Assembly: GCA_025769875.1 (NCBI GenBank)
Contig: JAGFNK010000186.1
Location: 29,209-93,208 of the forward strand
Direction: 5' to 3'
Length of the DNA: 64,000 bases
Origin: Russula earlei
Taxonomy: Eukaryota; Basidiomycota; Agaricomycetes; Russulales; Russulaceae
Positions 32,387 to 43,159 of this stretch are shown piece by piece. A program made the position numbers and the translations under genes. The notes below the pieces were generated by a model. That model had not been told where the DNA came from, made no database searches, and worked only from the letters and a program-made list of their open reading frames with translations. How positions within the stretch are numbered: position 1 is the first letter of the stretch; the number at the start of each line of letters is the position of its first letter.

Positions 32387-35300
32387 GCATATCGGCGATC
32401 GCTCGGGCCCTAGGTACCACCAATGTATATAACACTATAAAAAAGTCAATGCAGGTCAATTTGACAATATACATTGGAACCTCAAAAGCCAAAAAGAAAG
32501 TCGCATTGATCAACAGTGAAGCAACCGAATGTTTCATCTCCCCAAAACTGACCAAAGAACTCCAACTGAAGATGCAAAAACTACTAATACCAAGGATAGT
32601 AAAGAATGTTGATAACACCCCCAATCGTCTAGGAAAAATCACCCAAGCAGTAGACCTAGAACTGAAACTGCTAGGACGAAGAAACAAACACCAATTCTTC
32701 ATAGCAGATATTGGGCAAGACGATCTAATCCTAGGATACCCTTTCCTCAAATCAACAAACCCCAAAATCAATTGGACCAAAGGAACATTGATGGGAAGGA
32801 TAGTCCTATCCAGAGATGAAAAAACACCAGAATGGATAAAAAATATTGCCAACTGGGAAGAAGGCGATGAGCTCTGGATGCAAACTAAACTACGGAAAAC
32901 CACCATTGCCCAACAATTAGCAGAATCCCAAATGGAATCAAAACAACTACCCTGGCAACAAATAGTTCCCCCTCAATATCACGCCTATGGCCAAGTCTTT
33001 ATGGAACAAGAATCAGAAAGATTCCCTGGACCAAGGAAATGGGACCATGCAATTGACCTTAAACCTGATGCTCCCATGACAATCAACTGTAGAGTATATC
33101 CCCTCTCACCCAAAGAAAAAGAGGAACAGGGAAAATTCCTTGAACAAAATTTTACAATTAAAATGAATTAGAAGGTCCAACTCACCTTATGCAAGCGGCT
33201 TCTTTTTAATAAAAAAAAAGGATGGTAAATTCTGGCCAGTACAAGACTACAGGAACTGGAGCAAGTGGACAATACCCAACGTCTATCCACTCCCTTTAAT
33301 CCCAGAATTAATACACGCCATAGCAGAAAAGAACTCTTTACTAAATTCGACATTAGATAGGGCTACAACAATATTAGGATTAAAGAGGGAGACGAATGGA
33401 AAGCCACCTTCAAGACCAGCGATGGATTGTTCAAACCAACAGTAATGTTCTTCAGATTAACTAACTCCCCCGTGACCTTCCAAACCATGATGGATGATAT
33501 CTTTCAAGAAGAACTTGCCCAAGGATGGCTCAAAATTTACATGGATGACATCATCATCACCACAAAGAATGACGAAGAAGAACACAAATCTAAAGTCAAA
33601 CACATCAAAATTGAAACAACATGATTTATACCTCAAACCAGAAAAGTGTCAATTCCACAAAAAGAAAGTTGAATACCTAGGAGTAATCATTGGTGAAGGA
33701 AAAATCACCATGGACCCAATTAAAGTCAAAGGGATCAAAGACTGGCCCACACCAAAAATGCTAAAGGAAGTCTGAAGCTTCCTAGGATTCTGCAACTTCT
33801 ATCACAACTTCATTCCAAACTTCTCGATAAAAGCAAGACCTCTCAACAACCTAACAAAAAAGAACAGGCAATGGGAATGGACATCCAAAGAAGAACAGGC
33901 GTTCCAAACACTAAAAGACACATGTGTATCTTATCCAGTCCTGCAAACTCCAGATTGGACTAAACAATTCATTCTCGATACTGACGCATCGGGATTCACT
34001 GTAGGAGCAGTCATTTCCCAAGAACATAAAGATGGACTTCATCCTATAGCATTTTACTCAAGAACATTATTAGATGCAGAAAGAAACTATGATGCACATG
34101 ACAAAGAATTGGCTGCCATCATTTTTGGTCTTAAAAATGGCCAACCATTCTTCCTAGGTGCAGACAAACCAATTTGGATAAGAACAGACCACAAAAACCT
34201 TACATATTTCAAAGAACCACAGAAACTGACAGGATGACAAGCAAGATGGATGCAATACATGCAAGACTTCAATATAACTATGGAACACGTCCCTGGACAC
34301 ACCCATACCATTGCTGACACTCTCTCCCATTGCAAAGACCTTAACAAGGGGGTAGAAGAACAAAAAACCACCCTTCTCCCACCTGAAAGTTTTACACAAA
34401 AAATTTACTTACCTGACAAACTAGACAAACGACGAGAAATCCTACAACAATTCCACGATGCTCCACCTGCAGGACATCCTGGAATAGCCAATACATGGGA
34501 TCTAGTCAAACAACACTATGAAGGACCTAGACTACGACAATTTGTAGAACAATACGTAAAAGGTTGCGCCAAATGTCAAGAATCCAAGACCAACCTACCA
34601 AGGAAAAAGGCCATGACCTTTCCACTCAACACACACATTGAACAGGGCCCATTCCAATACGTATCAATGGACCTCATCACTGACCTACCAAAATCAGAAG
34701 GATTCGACAGCATTCTTACCATCATCGATCAAGGATGTTCCAAAGCAACTAAGTTCATCCCGTGCAACAAAATGATCAACGGAACAGGTGTTGCACATGA
34801 GTATCTGAAACACCTTGTACCCTGGTTCGGCATTCCAAAGAGAATCATATCCGACAGAGACCCCCGATTTGCATCAAACTTCTCCAGAGCCCTATGCAAA
34901 AGTCTAGGCATCAAACAAAACATGTCAACTGCATTTCACCCCCAAACCAACAGACAAACCGAAAGAATGAATGCTTGGCTAGAACAATACCTAAGACCCT
35001 GGACCACTACCCATCCACACTCCTGGGCAAAAATACTCCCCATTGCAGAATATGCACACAATTCATGGAAACACTGAGGTGACACAATGATCACCACACG
35101 AACTCCTCATGGGATTCAAACCCCAAATCAACATAAACTAGAAGACAACAATGTTCCCACCTCCACCAATCGTCTCAAAGAACTAGAACAATCTAGACAT
35201 GATGCACAACAACTTTTGGAACGAAAACAACAACCCCTAAAACCTAACATCCCAGAAATGAAAGAAGGAACCCTTGTATGGTTAGAAAGCAAAAACCTCA

Positions 35301-35690
35301 AAACACAAGGAAACCGCAAGTTAACACCAAAATGTTATGGACCCTTCCCCATCATTAAGAAAATTTCTAAAGTCACTTACCAACTCCAACTCCCACCATC
35401 CATGAAGATACATGATGTTTTCCATGTCAACCTACTCCTACCCTATATAGAAATGGAGGAATACGGCATGCCATTCACACGACCTCCTCCGATCATTGAT
35501 AACAAAGAGGAATACAAAATCAAAGCCATTCTAGATGCTAGAAGATTTTAATGAACATGTAAACTTCAATACCTCGTACACTGGAAAGGTTACCCTGACA
35601 TCAGATGATTCATGGGTCGACCATCACAACCTCAATGCCCCAGAACTCCTAAAAGAATTCTACTCCTGCTACGGCTGGATGACTTGACGT
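32387..35690 (+). pseudogene. pol: B2 pol: protease, RT, RNase H, integrase, chromodomain
   Basis: Protease reads ALINSEATECFIS: catalytic Asp is Asn (AAC 32512-32514) and the following Gly is Glu. RT keeps YMDDIIIT. RNase H has LDTDASGFTVGAVI and RTDHKNLTYF. Integrase shows the HHCC module (HPGIANTW to CAKCQESK), first Asp in VSMDLITDLP, second in IISDRDPRF, and Glu in QTERMNAWL. A chromodomain follows (KLQYLVHWKGYP to SWVDHHNLNAPELL, about 35560-35680), which in chromoviruses guides integration to heterochromatin. Frameshifts occur near 33160, 33345, 33590 and 35545; TGA stops at 33773-33775 and 34236-34238 are Arg (CGA) in B1 or expected as Arg. Confidence 0.92.
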
Positions 35691-35920
35691 ATAAAAAGAC
35701 CACCATTCCCAACCAACATTCCTCACCATTCTTCTCTTCTCTCTAAACATTCCAACATGTCCTCCAACACTAACTCACCCACTGCCTCCTCTACTACCCT
35801 CGTCCCCACTCCCCCATACACTCCAACCCTTATTCCTCTACCAATCTCTAGAGAACCATCACCATCCACAGCCATGACCATCAATGCCAGACTCCTAGTA
35901 CAACATGCTGCATGACATGC

Positions 35921-36582
35921 TGTTGTAATTTACCCCCTTGTCAGTTCGTCTATAATCCCTCTCGTTATTGTTCTTCTTTGTCATCCTTGTCCCCTTGGTT
36001 ACCATTTTCATCCCTTGATGGTGATCCCTTATTGTTTCATCCATTACAGTTCCACTTATTGTGTTTCACCTATTGTGTTTCACTTGTTGTGTTTCACCGA
36101 TTGTGTTTCACTTATTGTGTTTCACCTATTGTTGAGTTACTTTTGCTATTGGTCAACCTTTATCTATTGTTCTGCTTATGGTACTGTACAGCCTTGCTAC
36201 ATACAGTATTTAAGCATCTGTAGAAGCTGGGGAATGCCCCAAGCTTAGCTTTGTCTCATTTCCTGTCGCATCCCTTTGCCCTGTACTGTCTCTCAATCAC
36301 AACTTGTGTTGTGCTGGCTTTCATCTTGCTTGACCTGAGCACACCTCAAGGAACCCTTGTGTTCCTCTTCCTCCTCTGCCTCTCTCTCATCATCCTCCTC
36401 TTCTGCAAAACCAGAAGACCAACTCTGTCTGCGGACTGAGTCATTGTTTGACTCAGCCTTGAGACGCTAAACCTTTGATCCGGTCTCTTTGAGCTGGCCC
36501 CACTGAACCCTTGAACCAAGTCACAGGGACTTGGCCCCACTGAACTCTGAGCTAACGCTCTTATGGCCACAATGCCATAACA
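35921..36582 (+). mobile_element. Solo LTR of family E (E1) in B2 ORF3
   Basis: 662 bp, TGTTGTAATTTACCCCC...GCCATAACA. Flanks CATGC (35916-35920) and TATGC (36583-36587) differ by one C/T change. It holds a microsatellite-like run of a TGTTTCAC-type unit (36055-36130). Confidence 0.9.
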
Positions 36583-36974
36583 TATGCAGCCATGATAGCT
36601 CAAGCCCAAGAACTCTGGCATGAAGAAACCCTACCCACCATACTATGGGCCTTCGGCAACCGCTCTCCTACCAGAGGAACTAACTCTCCAGTGGCTCACA
36701 GTCCATCCTATCACGTTTGTTCTCCCTCCCCTGATCCCATTCCTATTCCCCCTCGACTTGACACACCTATCCCTCAACAACCAATAAACCCAATCCTCCT
36801 CAACGAGAACTTCATCCCAGTACCACCACCTGACGACGACACTCCTCCCCCTGCTTATACGACACCCATAGCCCCTGGGACAGATACTATGGCTGAACTA
36901 CAAGAACTAGGTGACGGCTGGATGGAGGGAAACCTAGGACTCAACATCTTAATTCCTGACCCAGGGAACGAAGA

Positions 36975-37856
36975 TTTTACACCATCGTCCTTTTATGTTT
37001 ACCTCTTACCTTTTGCTATGGACTGCTTGCTTTCGTACATCCCTTTACTTACTAGTCTCGTGATCTCTTACATCTTGTGATCCCTTCTGTGTTATCATGT
37101 GATCCATACATGTCCAGGTAACACTGGATTGCTGTTACTTTCCCCTTGTTTGGTTCTCTTTCCATTTATATTCACTTCTTAGTTTCGAACTGTGCAATGC
37201 TGCAGCACCTACTGTGCAGCACTAGTTACTTGGTTCTGACTCATTCATGGCCTCATTCCTATGACTCTTACTATGACTCCTACTATACTAGTAGCACAGT
37301 CAAAGTGCAGCTATTGCTGCGCTTCTCCTGTATATATAAGCTCAGTACTTTGTGACCAAAGCCCTAAGCTTGGTCTCTTGTAGAATCCAACCTACTCTTG
37401 TCCAACATATTCTCCTGCAACCCACTTCACTCTCACAAACTTAAACCACAACCACCTCTCCATTTCATCAACTCTCAACACACCATCTACCATCTACTCT
37501 TCGCCTTTCCCTTCCTTCCCTAAGAGTCTCTCTTCACTCCCCTGAGAAGAGCTCTCCTCCTTTAAGACCTACCTTCCTCTACTCTCTCTGCGTTGTTCAA
37601 GGTCCCCGATGGACTTGAACGCATATAGCTAGTGGAACCAGCCCTAGTCTATCCCATTATAAACTTACCCTAGCTTCTCAACGGACCGAGTCATACTAGG
37701 AAGGGTCTATTGGCCATAACCTGTTTAGCATAAAACACTTCGACCGCTGCAGGGATCCTTACTCATTATACACTGGGAACCAGCCCGTTTCTTGAACACC
37801 TCTCTATCATCAACTTGTTTTCCACTTGTGAACTGACACGGCTAGTTACCGTGACA
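36975..37856 (+). mobile_element. Solo LTR of family H in B2 ORF3
   Basis: 882 bp, flanked by GAAGA (36970-36974 and 37857-37861). Left end TTTTACACC, right end TTACCGTGACA. TATATATAAG near 37330 is followed about 30 nt later by an inverted repeat around CCAAAGCCCTAAGCTTGG. The B3 copy shows the uninterrupted site (DLGNKDDTLPPHF). Only one copy of this family is in the window. Confidence 0.88.
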
Positions 37857-38573
37857 GAAGATGATACCATCCCCCCACAATTCATCCTGCCAGATCTAAC
37901 TAACGGGTTCCCATCAGTCATCACAACATATGGCCCTGGATGCCCCATTCATCGAATTTCAATCAGAGCTTGTGCCGATCCTTACCCTCATCCCCTCCTC
38001 ACGACAAAAGATGCCTTTCTGTTTCGAGAAGGACTGAGGCACACTAAGGCCATAAACGAGGCCCTCACTTTCGAAGAAGACTTGTCTCTCAAAGCTGAAG
38101 TCCTTCACTATCGGTTCACCATCAAAAGGGCACAACAAATGGCCAATCAACTTGTCACGGCCAGAGGATGCTACCACAACATGCTGTGGGAGGTCTGAGA
38201 CAGTGAAGTCAAACTAGCAAGGGCCAACGCTAAAACCTGACTCGAGCCTAGGATCCTATTCCAGTCAATGCCGCATCTGACTGAACAGGAACACAAGGAC
38301 ACCAAGGAAGCAATCATGGATCCTTGGTACCAATTCTCTCCTCGTATTTCCAACAAATGCTCCTGGTGTCTCAATGGTGGACACGACACCGTTGACTGTC
38401 CCAAAATCACCACTTGGCATCCTTTGCAATCGCCATGGGCATAGGACAGATCTTTGCAGAACCCCTCATCAATGATGCAAGCCACACAAACTTTGTCAAG
38501 TTCCTTGAGATCAACTTCACTACCACACTCATCGCTGCGTTTCCAACGTTCACCCCTATACAGGTTAGACCTT

Positions 38574-38586
38574 AACAAGGGGGTAA
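38574..38586 (+). promoter_or_regulatory. Polypurine tract of B2
   Basis: AACAAGGGGGTAA directly precedes the 3' LTR. The same tract is next to the B3 LTR (43146-43157, opposite strand). Confidence 0.75.
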
Positions 38587-39083
38587 TGTCACAAGAACTG
38601 GTACATCGAACCGGACCGGCAACTGGATAAGCCCACCCAGACATGTCTCAAGTTTCCCACGTGTTCTATGACTCATTGATCGAGCCTTGTATATACCAGA
38701 CAGTTTCCTTCATGTTCTAGTATGATTGCCTCATTACTACCTCATGGATAATATTTGATATAGTATTCTGTACATATATAAGACTGCCATCTGATGAGAA
38801 TAAGCTCTAAGCTTGTTCTCCTGTGAAATATCACTGGATTTCGAACTTCAGGACTTGTAGGCTTGCAAGACATCAAGCAAATCATCTGAAACTCCTTCTG
38901 CTCATAAGTCTTTGTAATGCGAAGACTAACTCGTGACTTCCCCTCTCCACAAAACATATTTGCCTTGGCAATATTGTCTCTGAGATCCCCAAAATCCATG
39001 AAGACTTAGTGTCTCGCTTGACTCGCTGTGCTTGTCTCACGCATGAACTGATTTGTCAGCGACACCGCCCCCAGTCGGTGACA
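38587..39083 (+). repeat. 3' LTR of B2
   Basis: 497 bp, TGTCACAAGAACTGG...GTCGGTGACA. It is closely similar to the 5' LTR, with differences mostly C/T and G/A. Confidence 0.96.
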
Positions 39084-39088
39084 CTTGC

Positions 39089-39967
39089 ACTGTCGTAGGC
39101 ACAGGGCTGGCTGGTACTGGTTCTGGGGTAGGGGCATCATACCCCTGAGCAATGTCTGCCAAAGGCAGCTGAGGGACAAAGATGGGAAGAGGGGGGATGG
39201 GCTGTCCAGCCTGGTAGTTGGTGAAAAGTTCTTCAGTCCATACCCCTGGAGGGGTTTCTCCCTGGCTACAGCCTGCTTCAATGAACTCCCAGCAATGTGA
39301 TCATACTTTGGCTGCTGCCATCCTCTCCTTGGCTTCAGCCCTGCCTCTCTCTACTCCTTGCTTTTCAGCCAGGTATTTACCTAGCTTGTAATGCAGTTGT
39401 TTCTCCTCTTCTTCGAGCACCTTATAGTTAGCTTCCAACATTTCTTGTTGGGTGTAAAGGTGGTCTAGATGGTAGAGCTCTGCCTGCAGTCCATAGTCAT
39501 GTAGCAGGTAGAGGGTCTGTCTCCAGCGCCCTTCAAACTGCTTCTCGGTGTCAAAGCAGTCTAGATCATGTCTGTCTTGGCCATAGTTATAGAGGTTGTA
39601 GCAAGGGGTGGCCTGGAGGATCTCGCCATAGTCTCCATGGCCCTCTCCATTCTTTCCCCTCACCCTTGGCTCTCCCAAGGCGATGTCATAGGCCACATAC
39701 TACCTGGCTGGTTTGTTGCCCCAAGTCATGCCATCAGGGATGTTGATCCCTTTGTGGTGTCTGTCAACATCCCATTGTACCCAAGGCTCTCCAGGGTGGG
39801 CATCCTGGTCAAGAGTGTTGGTAGGGGACGTCACATCCCAGTTCCCAGGCTGAGTGTTGACTTGGTCAGCAGGGGGTCCAAATTCAAGGGGATGCATGTC
39901 CACTTCTCCTTCTCCAGTGCCATTTTCATCCATTTCTTGGAAGAAGGCGAGGAGGGAAGCGTCAGGA
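39089..39967 (-). pseudogene. D ORF3, N-terminal part
   Basis: From MDENGTGEGEVDM (39933) downwards, through WDVTSPTNTLDQD, a single stop near 39697-39699, then a long helical segment (QQEMLEANYKVLEEEEKQLHYKLGKYL) with coiled-coil character and a Pro-rich part ending TPEPVPASPVPTTVQ at the B2 junction. Upstream it joins the end of the chromodomain ORF through solo LTR C3. With 26469-28178 it forms one ORF of roughly 700 codons. No known family recognised. Confidence 0.65.
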
Positions 39968-40587
39968 TGTTAAGGCTCCAAAGTGCCTTAAATAAGATCA
40001 ATGGTCGCGTCTATGAACACGTCCTACCAATGCAGATATGCTTAAGTCAAGCAAGCAATACTCGTGGAGGGGAAGGAGTGTTAGATCCTTCTGGAGTATG
40101 GCAACAAGATGAGAGGGGCTCTGCAGATGGGGTAGGAGTCAACTGTTTGGGATTGGCAAACTAAGTTGAGCTTAGGGCTCAACTGCTACAGACTGGGGGC
40201 TTTATATAGCCCTACAGGGATAAGGTTCGTGCTACTGTAGTACTGGTTGGTGCTATAGAAGCAAAAGGTGGCTCATATAAGCAGGTTGCTTCTATGTAAA
40301 TGATCTCAGTGCTGGAAGCATTAAGTGCTTCCCTAGTAGCAATCTTGGTGTCATAAGTACTTTCCTAATCAAGGAAGCGATGTACGTGGCAGTACAGGAA
40401 CATCTGGAACAGAAGCAATGCTATTCATTGCTTTGTTAGTACATCTTCAGAATGATATGATTAACGCGTTCCGAACGCGATATCAATGGACATAAACGGT
40501 CAAGATCTGACGCACACATGATGCAAACAGTGCAGTCCATAGTTCAGGTGTTCCAGCATCTTCCAGACCCCAAACCACTTGGTAACA
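39968..40587 (-). mobile_element. Solo LTR of family C (C3) in D
   Basis: 620 bp, flanked by CAGGA (39963-39967 and 40588-40592). It separates the integrase/chromodomain frame from ORF3. Confidence 0.94.
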
Positions 40588-40592
40588 CAGGA

Positions 40593-41503
40593 GTGGTGAC
40601 TTTGAGTGGCCCCTCCATACTGGAGAGGTCAGATTGGGGAATGATTTCATTAGTAGGAATTTGAGACATATGTGAGCGATGATGTGGGGGTGAGGAAACA
40701 GAGGGCATCCTTTGCTGGACCCTTATAACCCATATGGCAGTGGGGTTCTTTCTGTGATATTCCTCTATTAGTCTAGACACTTTGATGTTCTCTACTGGTT
40801 CCCAAGAGTCATGGGCCTTGGAGTATCCTTCCCACTGGACTTGATACTCCAGTTGTTTCCTCCTTCCAGTTTGTCTCAAACCTAAAATTGTTGCTACTTT
40901 GTATTCCTTTTCTCCTTCTACCAATTCTGCTTCTGGATTGGTGTAATTGGCCCCATGCTCCTCGGTTTCCTTGTAAGGGGTCAATAAGGATGCATGAAAC
41001 ATGTTATGGATTCTCCAGTGGCTAGGGAAATCCAATCTGTATGTCACAGGGCTGATCACCTCTGTGATTTCAAAAGGCCCATAACATTTTGGGCATAGTT
41101 TCACTGCAGGATGTGTTGTTTTTAGGTTGGTGCTGTTGAGCCATACCCTTTCTCCTTTCTGATAAGGTTGGAAACTACTTCTTTGCTTCCACATTAGGGA
41201 AGTGATCTTCATTGCTTCTTGTGGCTGTGATCTCACATCCTGGATTTGGACTTTCCAATTGTCTATTCTTGGTATCTTGCTTCCCCAATTTGGCTGGTGT
41301 GCTCTGGGTGTAAAACCCATCCATAAGAAGAAAGGGGACTGCTTGGTTGTCTCTGAAACATTAGAATTTATTGTGTATTGCACCAGAGGCAGCCAGTCCA
41401 CCCAATTGTCTTGTTGGTGGTTGCAAAAGATCCTGAGCGACGTTTCCATCATCTGATTTGTCCTTTCTGATTGTCCATCTGTCTGGGGATGGTAGGTGGT
41501 GCT
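40593..41503 (-). pseudogene. pol: D pol: integrase C-terminal half and chromodomain
   Basis: One uninterrupted frame starts at the junction with the Y-LTR scrap: STTYHPQTDGQSERTNQ contains the integrase catalytic Glu. It continues through QYTINSNVSETTKQSPFFL, the GPFEI-type GPY/F module (KCYGPFEITEVISPVTYRL) and the chromodomain (LEYQVQWEGYSKAHDSWEP). It ends in a Ser/Pro-rich tail at C3. The lack of stops over about 300 codons shows this part is young or little decayed. RT, RNase H and the integrase N-terminus are missing. Confidence 0.9.
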
Positions 41504-41611
41504 TGTCAAGACACATACTGCTGATCACTAAGGACTCAGGAGCAAGTGGGCAAGGGTTGGAACAGATGGTATGCGGCATCAATGGTGCTAAACAGGAGGA
41601 TGAGCCAAATG
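41504..41611 (-). repeat. Family Y LTR scrap at a deletion junction in D
   Basis: It matches about 108 bp of the 3' end of LTR Y in minus orientation, from TTTGGCTC... to TGTCTTGACA, and abuts D integrase directly. It mirrors the junction at 7682-7724, where the Y LTR 3' end abuts A2 RNase H. Confidence 0.85.
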
Positions 41612-42262
41612 ACTAGAGGGTAGCCAAAAAATCATCCTATCTTCTCCTAGGTTTGTGATGTAGAAGGTAAGGAGTGTGGTGGGTCCATGTTGTATGGTCA
41701 TGTGGGCATAATAGGTAAGTGCTCCCCCTTGATTACCAGTGTTGTCTATGTTAATGATGGGTCTGGGGGTTCTGAGAGGTCAGAGCAGGATTTGTAATTT
41801 TCCCACAATACCTTGACTGATGAAATTTTCAATTGCTCTGCTGTCTAGGAGTGCTTGGCCAGTCTTTCCATTTGTTGTGATCACAAAAGGAACTTTCATT
41901 GAGTTTTCTTTATGTTGAACAGTGGTATCTATTCGGGCCTCTGTGCCAACTGTTGCACTTTGGCCTTGAGAAAATCCTCTTTGAGAATGAGGTCCCAAAT
42001 CTTGGCTCTTTCCTCAGCTGGTGGAGCTTTCATGTGTGCCACCTTAGTGGCTGGTTCTTCTTCTTTGGGTGAATCTGGAGTTGATTTGGTGGTGTGGGCT
42101 TTAGAAGTAGTTGGAGTTGAGTTTTTAGGACATTCCCAACTAAGGTGGCCTTTTTCCCTGCAGTGGAAACAATGACCTTCTTTTGCCAATTGTTTCCTTT
42201 CATCCTCTGTGAGTTTCTTAAAGTTGGACTTGGCAGCATCCACTTGCATTTGATCAGGGTGA
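41612..42262 (-). pseudogene. D gag C-terminus and protease
   Basis: The knuckle CFHCREKGHLSWEC lies at about 42130-42175, preceded by LTEDERKQLAKEG. The protease motif is ALLDSRAIENFIS, where Arg (AGA, 41839-41841) replaces the Gly of DSG. The end FYITNLGEDRMI is the flap-to-core part typical of Ty3 proteases and is cut by the Y scrap. The gag N-terminus is lost at the X6 LTR. Confidence 0.8.
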
Positions 42263-42653
42263 TGTCATGAACCATTTCCTGGAGAGGGCCCTTGAAGGAC
42301 CCTTTCTTATGAGAGGAAACCTGGCCTCTATGGTGTCACCCTGTTCACATGGACAAAAGGGGTGAGTAGAGGTGTCCACAATATTGCACACACATTGTCG
42401 CACGAGCAATTCTCAGCACAATCGACATACAGCAAGCCCCACTTAATGGCAACCCTTTTAGCAATAAAGGACAGTATTATAGCCTCCCTAAGGACCCTTT
42501 AGGACGACTATAAGTGTTGGACAATAGTTACTAACGCAATACTAAAGACCCTACAATGTGTTATTAGACTGACTCTAATAACTATAGAACAAACTATACA
42601 GCAATACTAAGGACCTTAATAGAAGTATTAGGGTCGACTCTAAGGACCCTAAT
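42263..42653 (+). mobile_element. Partial LTR of family X (X6), split by B3
   Basis: It begins TGTCATGAACC and covers the first 391 bp of the X LTR. The B3 3' LTR starts at 42654; CTAAT (42649-42653) would be the left target copy. The other half of X6 is not in the window, because the far side of B3 is cut at 50430. Confidence 0.88.
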
Positions 42654-43145
42654 TGTCACCGACTGGGGGTGGTGTTCGCTGACAAATTGTTTCATGCACA
42701 AGACATGCGCACTGAGTTGAGCGAGACAACAAGTTCTCGCAAAGGTCGGGGATCTCGGTGACGACACAGCAGGAGCTAGTGTGTACCGCGGAGGAGAAGT
42801 AAGATGAATATGCCTTTGCTTTTGAAGACTTAAAGAGATGGAGAAGATTTTGAGACGATTGCTTGATTCCCTGCAAGCCTACAGTTCCGAAGCTGAAATC
42901 CAGTGATATTCACAAGAGAACAAGCTTAGGGCTTGTTCTCTTCTACAGACAGGTTTATATAGACAATATGTCCTATATCAAATAGTAGACATGAAGTACT
43001 AGCGAGGCGATCGAGACTGGAACACGCTGGAAGGTGGGGGTACATGCGAGGCTAATGAGTCATGAGAACACATGAGAGTCGTGAGGCTTGTCCGGGTAGG
43101 CTTGTCCAGTTGCCAGTCTGGTCCGAAGAGCCGGTACTTGTGACA
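42654..43145 (-). repeat. 3' LTR of B3
   Basis: 492 bp, family B. The neighbouring TCACCCCCTTGT is the polypurine tract in reverse, which identifies it as a 3' LTR. Confidence 0.93.
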
Positions 43146-43159
43146 TCACCCCCTTGTTA

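Larger units (their letters stand above)
35757..38440 (+). pseudogene. B2 ORF3 with tandem CCHC zinc knuckles, env position
   Basis: It starts at MSSNTNSPTASS (35757). Pieces are 35757-35920, 36588-36974 and 37862-38440, separated by solo LTRs E1 and H. The order is a Ser/Thr/Pro-rich N-terminus, a helical segment (AQAQELWHEE), a Pro-rich middle with an ELQELGDGWMEGNLGL motif, a coiled helical part (EALTFEEDLSLKAEVLHYR) and CSWCLNGGHDTVDC plus a second knuckle ILCNRHGHRTDLC whose first Cys is altered. The same ORF is found in B3 (48878-50430). No membrane segment is visible, so it does not look like an envelope protein. I do not recognise a known family; the ending resembles a nucleocapsid. 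Confidence 0.75.
28179..39083 (+). mobile_element. Full-length Ty3/gypsy copy B2, inserted in D
   Basis: It has two LTRs (28179-28674 and 38587-39083) and the matching duplication CTTGC (28174-28178 and 39084-39088). Order: 5' LTR, priming site, gag, pol with chromodomain, ORF3, polypurine tract, 3' LTR. Four solo LTRs are nested inside; without them the element would be about 7.4 kb. Many stop codons and frameshifts make it inactive. Confidence 0.96.
25853..42262 (-). mobile_element. Ty3/gypsy copy D, heavily nested, internal deletion, 5' end lost
   Basis: On the minus strand the remains run gag/protease (42262-41612), a family Y LTR scrap at a deletion junction (41611-41504), integrase C-terminus and chromodomain (41503-40593), ORF3 (in pieces from 40587 down to 26454) and the 3' LTR C2 (26453-25853). 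Insertions inside it are C3, B2 with four nested LTRs, and X1. All three insertions have matching 5-bp duplications. RT and RNase H are deleted. The use of family C LTRs links D to element A. Confidence 0.82.
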
